Assembly (NCBI GenBank): GCA_030682495.1
Contig: JAUXOC010000068.1
Span: 1-41,243, forward strand
Source: Alphaproteobacteria bacterium
GTDB taxonomy: Bacteria > Pseudomonadota > Alphaproteobacteria > Micavibrionales > UBA2020
Length of the DNA stretch: 41,243 nt
Direction of reading: 5' to 3'
How positions within the stretch are numbered: the first letter of the stretch is position 1; every line of letters starts with the position of its first letter. The notes under the pieces were generated by a model. That model was given only the letters and a program-made list of their open reading frames with translations. It was not told the DNA's origin and did not search any database. Shown piece after piece: positions 15,569 through 22,173 of the stretch. Both the position numbers and the translations under genes were made by a program.

Positions 15569-15730
15569 GATGCGGCGGATCCTCGGATTTTGGGGTTGTT
15601 TCGAGCAAACGGGTGCAGGCCAAAAACCCGCAGTGGCGGCTTGCACCGTCTCAATATGACGGCAAGATAGCAGTTTTGGCGGCTTTTTGCTTGTTTTTTG
15701 GGGCGATTGCCGCCATTTTACTGGGCAAGG

Positions 15731-16570
15731 ATGACCAAAACAGAGAGTATTGATTTGACATATCAGGAAGAAGAGCTCGAAATTGAAACCGGTATTCCGC
15801 TGCATGACGCGGCGGCCTTTGCCGGTATGCGCAAGGCCGGACGTTTCGCCGCCGAAGTGCTGGATTATATCACCGACCATGTAAAGCCGGATGTGACGAC
15901 AGGCGAGATCGACCGGTTGATCCACCAATATATCCTCGACCACGGCGCGGTTTCGGCGACGGTCGGCTATAAGGGCTATCAGCATGCCTCCTGTATCTCG
16001 ATCAACCATGTGGTCTGCCACGGCATCCCGGGCGACAAGAAACTCGATAACGGCGATATCCTCAATATCGATGTGACGGTTATTATCGATGGCTGGTTCG
16101 GCGATACCAGCCGCATGTATTTTGCGGGTGATGCGGTGCCGGTCAAGGCGCGGCTGCTGGTCGATGCGACCTATGAAGCGATGATGCGCGGTATCGAAGC
16201 CGTGAAGCCCGGCGCCACGCTCGGCGATATCGGCCATGCCATACAATCTTATGCCGAAGGGCAGCGTTTTTCGGTGGTGCGCGATTTTTGCGGGCACGGT
16301 CTTGGCCGTGTGTTCCATGCGCCGCCGTCAGTGCTGCATTACGGGCGCGCCGGTACGGGCACGGTTTTGCAATCTGGCATGTTTTTCACCATTGAGCCGA
16401 TGATCAATGCTGGTGGCTGGCAAACCAAAATTCTGGCCGACGGCTGGACGGCAGTGACGAAAGACCGCAGCCTGTCAGCGCAGTTTGAACACAGCCTTGC
16501 CGTCACCGAAACGGGATACGAGATTTTCACCCTCTCCCCCAAAGGTTACACAAAACCGCCCTATGGCTGA
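15731..16570 (+). CDS. map: type I methionine aminopeptidase
   Basis: A 279-aa metalloprotease that removes the initiator methionine from new proteins. Metal ligands and motifs in order: the substrate His region GYKGYQHASCISINHVVCHGIP, NIDVTVIIDGWFGDTSR (two Asp), CGHGLGRVFHAPPSVLHY (His), FFTIEPMIN (Glu) and SAQFEHSLAVTE (Glu). The N-terminal ~25 residues (TESIDLTYQEEELEIETGI) are acidic and precede the catalytic domain. The start at 15731 has AAGG directly adjacent, not at normal spacing, so an upstream TTG at 15698 remains possible. A TTGCAC (15641) and AAGATA (15664) pair 17 bp apart could be its promoter. Overlaps radC by 8 bases. Confidence 0.93.
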   Translation: MTKTESIDLTYQEEELEIETGIPLHDAAAFAGMRKAGRFAAEVLDYITDHVKPDVTTGEIDRLIHQYILDHGAVSATVGYKGYQHASCISINHVVCHGIPGDKKLDNGDILNIDVTVIIDGWFGDTSRMYFAGDAVPVKARLLVDATYEAMMRGIEAVKPGATLGDIGHAIQSYAEGQRFSVVRDFCGHGLGRVFHAPPSVLHYGRAGTGTVLQSGMFFTIEPMINAGGWQTKILADGWTAVTKDRSLSAQFEHSLAVTETGYEIFTLSPKGYTKPPYG

Positions 16571-17285
16571 ACGTAAACCCAAACCCGCCGCGGCAGAAAA
16601 AACGCCCCATCACACGGGACACCGTGACCGGCTGCGCGGACGTTTTGTCAAATCGGGGCCGGGCGCATTCGAAGACTACGAGCTTTTGGAAATGGTTTTG
16701 TTCTCCATCATCCCGCGCCGCGATGTGAAGCCGCTCGCGAAAAAACTGCTGTCCGATTTTGGCGGGCTGGCGGGGGTATTGGGCGCATCGCTCGGTGATC
16801 TTCAGGCCGTGAAGGGGCTGGGCGAAAACGCGGCGATTTTTATCAAGGCCGTGCATGCGCTGACCGAACGCGTGCTGGTGGCGGACGTCAAGCATAAGCC
16901 GCTGCTCAGTTCGTGGCAAAAACTGATCGATTACTGCCATGTCGCCATGGCGCATGAAAAGCGTGAACATTTCCGCGTCCTCTTTCTCAACCGCAAGAAC
17001 GAGCTGATTGCCGACGAAGTGCAGCAGATCGGCACGGTCGATCATGCGCCCGTCTATCCGCGCGAGATTGTGCGCCGCGCGCTGGAGCTGGGGGCGACCG
17101 CGCTGATACTGGTGCATAACCATCCCTCGGGCGATCCAACGCCGTCGGACAGCGACATTACGATGACCGAAGAAGTCGTGCGTGCCGCCCGTGCGCTGGA
17201 TATTCTGGTGCACGACCATCTGATTATTTCCCGCAGCGGGCATGCCAGCCTCAAGGCGCTCGGCCTGCTGCAATTTTCGCTTTAA
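16563..17285 (+). CDS. radC: RadC family (UPF0758) JAMM-domain protein
   Basis: A 240-aa protein. The N-terminus holds a helix-hairpin-helix-like part (HRDRLRGRF, then [23 protein letters not shown] in pieces) and the C-terminus an MPN+/JAMM domain with [15 protein letters not shown], the metal-binding His-x-His-x-Asp signature, preceded by [24 protein letters not shown]-type strands. RadC-like proteins are widespread; the old DNA repair assignment is doubtful and the true activity is unknown. It starts inside the end of map (8-base overlap), so it is translationally coupled. Confidence 0.92.
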   Translation: [240 protein letters not shown]

Positions 17286-17359
17286 GACCCAAGGATTTTG
17301 CCGTGCGCGGCGTCTTATCTATGCCGCATTGATTTAAAACAGTTTTTTAGGAGAGCCCG

Positions 17360-17815
17360 ATGTTCCGCACCCTTCTTGCTGCCGTGATCTGCGCCGTTTT
17401 ATGGCCTGCCAGCGCCCAGGCACTCAGCTGCGCCCCGCCGCGAGTGGACCGCACGAGCGTCGAGGCCGCCGCTGCGATTTTTGAAGGCGTGGTCACAGCC
17501 GAAAAACAGATGCCGCCCAATGACAAAGGCATCCAGCACAGCAGTTTTTATACCTTTCAGGTCACAAAAAACTGGAAAGGCCTCAGCGAAGGCGATGTCG
17601 TCACGGTCAGCCGCAATACCATGTGGGGCGACCATTTCCAGATGGGCAAGGCTTATCTGGTTTTTGCCGACGGCCGCGACGATCAGGGGCATTTTGTATC
17701 GGGTCCCTGCGGTCTGACGACGGCGATGGAATATGCAGAGCCGCTGCGCGAGATGCTGCAAAAGGTAGCCGACGGCACGGACGGCCCGCAGCCGCAAACA
17801 CCGCAGGAAAATTGA
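17360..17815 (+). CDS. secreted TIMP/netrin-like domain protein (paralogue 1)
   Basis: A 151-aa exported protein. There is a clear signal peptide (MFRTLLAAVICAVLWPASAQA, cleavage likely after AQA), leaving a mature start LSCAPPRVDR. The mature part resembles the TIMP/netrin (NTR) beta-barrel pattern: a leading Cys, AAIFEGVVTA, YTFQVTKNWKG, VVTVSR, GKAYLVFADG, then SGPCG. Bacterial proteins of this type have no settled function. The tail is Gln/Pro-rich (GPQPQTPQEN). AGGAGAG (17349-17355) precedes the ATG. The next gene is a diverged copy. The family call is by pattern only, so moderately sure. Confidence 0.65.
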   Translation: MFRTLLAAVICAVLWPASAQALSCAPPRVDRTSVEAAAAIFEGVVTAEKQMPPNDKGIQHSSFYTFQVTKNWKGLSEGDVVTVSRNTMWGDHFQMGKAYLVFADGRDDQGHFVSGPCGLTTAMEYAEPLREMLQKVADGTDGPQPQTPQEN

Positions 17816-17855
17816 GAAAGCCAACGGGCTGTAAGTGGTCGAGCAGCGAGGTTTT

Positions 17856-18344
17856 GTGAGAAAGTTTCTACAACGTAGGTTTTTGCTTGTTGGTTTGTTT
17901 ATTTCGCTCTTTGTTTTGACGATCTATGCAGCCTCCGTGCCACGGGCTGTACAGTGCGAGGCTTTGCCGTTTGATGAGAAAATGATCGGCGCAGCGGGGG
18001 TGGTGTATGAGGCTACTCTGGACGGGTCGGTCGCTGAAAGAGATGGTGGTAATAGCCCAGAATTGGAGAAAATATACCACATGAAGCCCTACAGGCTTTG
18101 GTCGGGTATCAAGACTAAAGGGCAAACTGAAATCAGAGCCCCCTATACACCTTCGGAAATCCGCGAGGGCTGGCACGTGTATTTGGTTTTTACGGATTGG
18201 AAAAAGACTGAAACGGGAAACCTCTATCGGCAGTGTGGAGAGACGTGGATTGTTTACAGTAAAAGGCGTTCTGTAGATATGTTGCATAAGGCTTTTCCTG
18301 ACGTTTCTCCTATACCGCCGCCGGTTCCTTGGGCAAGTTGGTAA
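17856..18344 (+). CDS. membrane-anchored TIMP/netrin-like protein (paralogue 2)
   Basis: A 162-aa protein from the GTG at 17856 (GAGG at 17848-17851 just upstream); a GTG at 17835 is in frame and would add seven residues. One N-terminal helix (FLLVGLFISLFVLTIYAA) acts as signal or anchor. The remainder follows the same pattern as the preceding gene: a leading Cys in AVQCEALPF, AGVVYEATL, YRLWSGIKTKG, GWHVYLVFTDW and YRQCGETW. The identity to its neighbour is low, so this is an old duplication or two related genes. Its DNA looks visibly more AT-rich than the surroundings at the 5' end, hinting at a different history. It ends in a Pro-rich tail. Confidence 0.6.
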   Translation: MRKFLQRRFLLVGLFISLFVLTIYAASVPRAVQCEALPFDEKMIGAAGVVYEATLDGSVAERDGGNSPELEKIYHMKPYRLWSGIKTKGQTEIRAPYTPSEIREGWHVYLVFTDWKKTETGNLYRQCGETWIVYSKRRSVDMLHKAFPDVSPIPPPVPWASW

Positions 18345-18430
18345 TAGCCTGTTGATTTTCCAGCAGAAAAATTCTACCAAGGAAGAGACGGTTTCGATCG
18401 TCCAACAGGCAGAAACAAAAGGCAGGGCAT

Positions 18431-18985
18431 ATGCAGCAAGATGACCATTCACTGGTCAGAAGCGCGCAGGCGGGGGACCGTCAAGCCTTTGCCATGCTTG
18501 TGGAAAGGCATTACCGGCTGATGTTTAAAATCGCTTGGCAATGGTGCGGCAACCGCGAAGACGCCGAAGATATCGCGCAGGATAGCGCCATCAAACTGGC
18601 GCAGAATATCCGCAGCTTTTCTTTCGACGCCGCCTTTACGACATGGCTCTACCGCATCGTCATCAATGCCGCGAAAGATTTTTACAAAGCCAAAAACCGC
18701 CGCGGCAGCCGCGAAATGCCGCTGTTTGAAGACGTCGAATACGTATCGACCGCGCCCGACCCCGAACAGCAGCTGGGCAACAAAGATGTACTGCGTGCCA
18801 TCCATGCCCTGCCCGAGACTTTGCGCGAAACCGTGGTGCTGGTCTGCTGGCAAGGCCTGAGCCACAAGGAAGCGGGGCAGGTGCTGGATTGTCCGGAGGG
18901 GACGATTTCGTGGCGGGTGTCGGAGGCGCGCAAGAAAATCGCCGCCACGCTCGAATTGCAACAAAAGGGGAAACGCCATGGATGA
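18431..18985 (+). CDS. ECF-type RNA polymerase sigma factor
   Basis: A 184-aa sigma-70 family protein with only regions 2 and 4. Region 2 (about residues 8-80) includes AMLVERHYRLMFKIAWQW, then REDAEDIAQDSAIKL and FTTWLYRIVINAAKDFYK; region 4 (about 120-175) includes LPETLRETVVLVCWQGL, SHKEAGQVLDCPEGTISW and RVSEARKKI. Such factors direct RNA polymerase to a small stress regulon and are usually held inactive by an anti-sigma factor encoded next door. Here the stop overlaps the start of the VWA gene by 8 bases, making that protein the likely partner. The 85 bases upstream hold no gene. Confidence 0.93.
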   Translation: MQQDDHSLVRSAQAGDRQAFAMLVERHYRLMFKIAWQWCGNREDAEDIAQDSAIKLAQNIRSFSFDAAFTTWLYRIVINAAKDFYKAKNRRGSREMPLFEDVEYVSTAPDPEQQLGNKDVLRAIHALPETLRETVVLVCWQGLSHKEAGQVLDCPEGTISWRVSEARKKIAATLELQQKGKRHG

Positions 18986-21425
18986 CAGGAAGCTGGAAGA
19001 GCTGCTGTCGAACCTGACAGCACCCGAACCGTCAAAAGACGCGCAAGATCAGGCGCTTCAGCGCGCCATGGCCGCTTTTGACGAAAAAATCTCCAAAACC
19101 GCCCAAGGAAAAACGAACGCGCCGCGTCTGACAGGCATCAGCAACATACTGAGCCACATCAGGAGCAAAATCATGAAAAAGCGTTTTATCGTATCGGGCA
19201 CCGTCGGCGCCGTCGCCACCTGCGCCATCGTCGCCGTTCTGGGCACATCGTTTTACCACCAGCAGGTGGCGGATATTATCGGGCCTGAGCGCGAACACCA
19301 AGCTCAGCCAACGGAAGGTAATGCCGACTTGACAAAAGCCTCCATGAACGTTGTTCAGGCTGCCCCGGGCTTCTGCCTTTTTGGCTGCAAAAAAGACAAA
19401 CCCCCTAAAGATGCCGGAGCTTTGAAGCTCGGGAATTCGTCTACGCTTTTCGCGACGGGCGGAGATCAGGTGAAAGTTACTCGCGGTACGGTCGATAATG
19501 TGGATGCGGATATGCGCGAGCGGCTGACGCGCGCGAATGAGGCGGAGTATCAGAACCCGCGCAGCTTTATCCCGCTGGCAATTGAAAGCGCAAAAGGCGA
19601 TATAGCTATTCCATCACCGCAAGATGTTGGTGTCGATCCTCTGGCGCAATGGCGTCAGGCAGGACAGGAGCGCGCAAGACTGGAGATGGGGAGGAAACCC
19701 GCGGATAAAAAATCGTCCCCCGAAGGCGTTGCCGTCGGCGGTGCAGCTATGTTGGCCGACACGGCGCAAAACGTTGTGCAGTCCGCACCCAGAGCAAAAG
19801 AAGAAGCCAAATCACGCCGCGACAGCATGATGCAGGAACGTGCCGCGCCGACAGCGCCCGCCGCTTCTGTGCCCGGCGTCGCCTTTATGCCTGCCGAAGT
19901 CGATATGATCGCGCCGATGCCTGCGCCGGATGACCGGATTGTGCATCAATATCAGGAACAGGGCCGCGACCAGTTTCAGGCTTTTGAAGAAAACAGCATC
20001 AAGAACGTGAAGGCCGATCCGGTCTCGACCTTCTCCATCGACGTCGATACCGCGTCCTACAGCTTTGTGCGCCGTGCGCTCAATAACGGCGTGCTGCCGC
20101 AGAAAAATGCGATCCGTATCGAAGAGATGATTAACTATTTCGATTACGACTATGCCGTGCCGGAGCAGGGCGGCCATCCGTTCCAGCCGACCGTGGCGGT
20201 CTATGACAGCCCGTGGCGCAGTGGCAACAAACTGATCCATATCGGCGTCAAAGGTTATCAGGTGCAGGAAAAGCCGAAGTCCAACCTTGTGTTCCTGATT
20301 GACACTTCCGGCTCTATGTACAGTGCCGACAAACTGCCGCTGCTCATCAGTTCGTTCAAGATGCTGCTCGATACGCTCTCGCCCGACGATACCATCGGCA
20401 TTGTCACCTATGCGGGCTCGAGCGGTGTGGCGCTTCAGCCGACCAAGGTTTCCGACAAGCATAAAATCCTCGCCGTTCTCGACGGTCTGCGCTCTTCAGG
20501 CAGCACGGCAGGGGCGGAGGGCATTCGTCAGGCTTATCAGCTGGCCGAGCAAAGCTTCGTCAAAGAAGGCAATAACCGCATCATTCTGGCGACCGATGGC
20601 GATTTCAACGTCGGCATCAGCAACCGCGATGAACTGAAAGGTTTTGTCGAGCGCAAACGCAAGAGCGGTATCTTCCTCTCCATCCTCGGTTTTGGTCAGG
20701 GCAATTATAACGACCATCTGATGCAGGCGCTGGCGCAAAACGGCAACGGCACCGCGGCTTATATCGACACCCTCAACGAAGCGCGCAAGGTTTTGGTCGA
20801 TGAAGGCTCTTCCATGCTCTTCACCATCGCCAAGGACGTGAAACTGCAAGTGGAATTTAACCCGCAGACCGTGCAGGAATACCGCCTGGTCGGCTATGAA
20901 ACCCGCGCCCTGAACCGCGAGGACTTCAACAACGACAAAGTCGATGCCGGTGATATCGGCGCAGGCCATACCGTGACGGCGATCTACGAAATCACGCCGG
21001 TCGGCGCGACGCCTATCGTCGATGATCTGCGCTATCAGAAGCCTGCACCGAAAGTGATCGATGGCCATCCGGTCGTCGCACCCGCACAGGATGATGCAGC
21101 GGAAGCAGCGAGCGGCGATGAATACGCCTTCCTCAAAATCCGCTACAAAAAGCCGGATAGCGACACCAGCACGCTGATGACCCGCGCCATCACCAAGGCG
21201 GATGAAAAAGACTTCGATGCACTCAGCGATGACATCCGCTTTGCGAGTGCGGTGGCCAGCTTTGCCCAGATGCTCAAGGGCAGCAAGTTTGTGGCAGCGG
21301 ACTATGATACCGTGATCGAGGTCGCGAATCAGGCACGCGGCAAAGACGAATTCGGCTATCGCACCGAATTTGTGAACCTTGTCCGCCTTGCGAAAACGGC
21401 CGCCGGTTTGCAGCCTTTGCGCTAA
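18978..21425 (+). CDS. VWA (YfbK-like) protein with anti-sigma-like N-terminus
   Basis: 815 aa. Residues 1-65 are cytoplasmic and resemble anti-sigma tails (EELLSNLTAPEPSKDAQDQA); one membrane helix (about 70-92); a low-complexity linker; then a YfbK-type unit: N-terminal domain (DPVSTFSIDVDTASYSFVRR), VWA domain with MIDAS DTSGSMYS from residue 442 and TDGDFNVGIS, and the C-terminal DUF3520-like part. VWA domains bind protein partners through a metal ion, here in the periplasm. The overlap with the sigma gene suggests it controls that sigma factor; this is inference. An internal ATG at 19173 with AGGAG at 19161-19165 would give a shorter form starting MKKRFIVSGTVG just before the helix. Confidence 0.87.
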   Translation: MDDRKLEELLSNLTAPEPSKDAQDQALQRAMAAFDEKISKTAQGKTNAPRLTGISNILSHIRSKIMKKRFIVSGTVGAVATCAIVAVLGTSFYHQQVADIIGPEREHQAQPTEGNADLTKASMNVVQAAPGFCLFGCKKDKPPKDAGALKLGNSSTLFATGGDQVKVTRGTVDNVDADMRERLTRANEAEYQNPRSFIPLAIESAKGDIAIPSPQDVGVDPLAQWRQAGQERARLEMGRKPADKKSSPEGVAVGGAAMLADTAQNVVQSAPRAKEEAKSRRDSMMQERAAPTAPAASVPGVAFMPAEVDMIAPMPAPDDRIVHQYQEQGRDQFQAFEENSIKNVKADPVSTFSIDVDTASYSFVRRALNNGVLPQKNAIRIEEMINYFDYDYAVPEQGGHPFQPTVAVYDSPWRSGNKLIHIGVKGYQVQEKPKSNLVFLIDTSGSMYSADKLPLLISSFKMLLDTLSPDDTIGIVTYAGSSGVALQPTKVSDKHKILAVLDGLRSSGSTAGAEGIRQAYQLAEQSFVKEGNNRIILATDGDFNVGISNRDELKGFVERKRKSGIFLSILGFGQGNYNDHLMQALAQNGNGTAAYIDTLNEARKVLVDEGSSMLFTIAKDVKLQVEFNPQTVQEYRLVGYETRALNREDFNNDKVDAGDIGAGHTVTAIYEITPVGATPIVDDLRYQKPAPKVIDGHPVVAPAQDDAAEAASGDEYAFLKIRYKKPDSDTSTLMTRAITKADEKDFDALSDDIRFASAVASFAQMLKGSKFVAADYDTVIEVANQARGKDEFGYRTEFVNLVRLAKTAAGLQPLR
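19161..19175 (+). promoter_or_regulatory. internal ribosome site and start in the VWA gene
   Basis: AGGAG at 19161-19165 lies 7 bases before an in-frame ATG at 19173. The product would begin MKKRF and run straight into the hydrophobic helix, looking like a signal peptide start. Either the gene has two products or 19173 is the true start and 18978-19172 is a separate fused or remnant anti-sigma segment. Confidence 0.45.
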
Positions 21426-21439
21426 ATAGGGTATAATGG

Positions 21440-21471
21440 AAAGGCCGGGGTATTTCTCCGGCCTTTCTGTT
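21440..21471 (+). terminator. intrinsic terminator after the VWA gene
   Basis: An 11-bp stem AAAGGCCGG(GG) with CCGGCCTTT, loop TATTT, then CTGTTTTC. A TATAAT at 21432-21437 precedes it with TTGCAG 18 bases upstream; if that is a promoter for the next gene, its transcript would start inside this hairpin. Confidence 0.75.
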
Positions 21472-21519
21472 TTCAAACGCGGTTTGGGACAAGATCCAAA
21501 ACAGGAGAGGGGGCGTACC

Positions 21520-22107
21520 ATGTCAACGGTTTCTCAAAAAATCAAAGGCAGTTTCGATCTGGCTTTATTGTTCGGGCGCGGCATTCGCGCTTTTGAAGAC
21601 GAAGGCACGCGCAGTGCGGCGCTGCGCTCGCTGTGGATACCGGCGGTGCTCTTCCCCTTCGCGCTGGTGGTGGCGGCGTATTACCCGCCCTATGGCATGC
21701 ACGAAGGCGAGTACTCATATCCCCAAATCGCCCTCACGGTGACGGGGGCTTATATTCTGGGTATCGCCCTCACGATGGGCTTCGGTCTGGTCTTTGCCCA
21801 TGCACTGGGGCAGCGTTCGCGCTTCTGGCTTTATTTTCAGGCCAGCAACTGGGTGGCGATTCCTCTGACGCTGTTGACGTTTCCGGTTGCGCTGATGATG
21901 GTGTCCGACGTAATGCCGCGCGAAGAAATGGACCGTATCGTCGGCATCGTCACTTGCTATAGCGTGCTGGTCGCGGGCTGCGTGGCCTACCGCTCTTTCC
22001 GCGTGCCGTGGGAACTGGCGGGGGCGCTGGCCTGCCTGTCATTGTTCGTCAATCAACAGGCGTGGAATGTCATGTACTATATGCAGGACATCGAATTGAT
22101 CTGGTAG
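21520..22107 (+). CDS. multi-pass membrane protein of unknown function
   Basis: A 195-aa protein with about five predicted membrane helices (around LWIPAVLFPFALVVAAYY, ALTVTGAYILGIALTMGFGLVFA, NWVAIPLTLLTFPVALMMV, IVGIVTCYSVLVAGCVAY, and LAGALACLSLFVNQQAW). The N-terminus is soluble (STVSQKIKGSFDLALLFGRG). The general layout is like Yip1-type proteins, but I see no signature that settles it. AGGAGAGGGGG at 21502-21512 fixes the start. Separated from the VWA gene by a terminator, so it is probably a single unit ending at the shared terminator at 22126. Confidence 0.75.
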   Translation: MSTVSQKIKGSFDLALLFGRGIRAFEDEGTRSAALRSLWIPAVLFPFALVVAAYYPPYGMHEGEYSYPQIALTVTGAYILGIALTMGFGLVFAHALGQRSRFWLYFQASNWVAIPLTLLTFPVALMMVSDVMPREEMDRIVGIVTCYSVLVAGCVAYRSFRVPWELAGALACLSLFVNQQAWNVMYYMQDIELIW

Positions 22108-22125
22108 GGCTTGCTGCCGGATATA

Positions 22126-22156
22126 AAAAAAGGGAAGCAATCTGCTTCCCTTTTTT
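22126..22156. terminator. bidirectional terminator between convergent genes
   Basis: A6 then GGGAAGCA (132-139) pairs with TGCTTCCC (143-150) then T6, loop of three bases. Symmetric A and T tracts make it work for both the membrane protein gene (+) and the SPFH gene (-). Confidence 0.92.
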
Positions 22157-22173
22157 ATGCGTTATACGCCGCA

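Noticed and set aside
14816-16318. 500-aa minus-strand open frame across the map gene
   Set aside because: Only the last 250 codons encode a recognisable protein; the rest is the shadow of map on the other strand.
18381-18402. GGAAG and CGTC upstream of the ECF sigma gene as an autoregulated ECF promoter
   Set aside because: The spacer is only about 12 bases, shorter than the usual 16-17 bases between ECF elements, and the -35 part is incomplete.
21408-21437. Promoter TTGCAG-N18-TATAAT before the membrane protein gene at 21520
   Set aside because: The -10 is perfect but the transcript would begin inside the terminator hairpin of the previous gene; kept only as a remark at that terminator.
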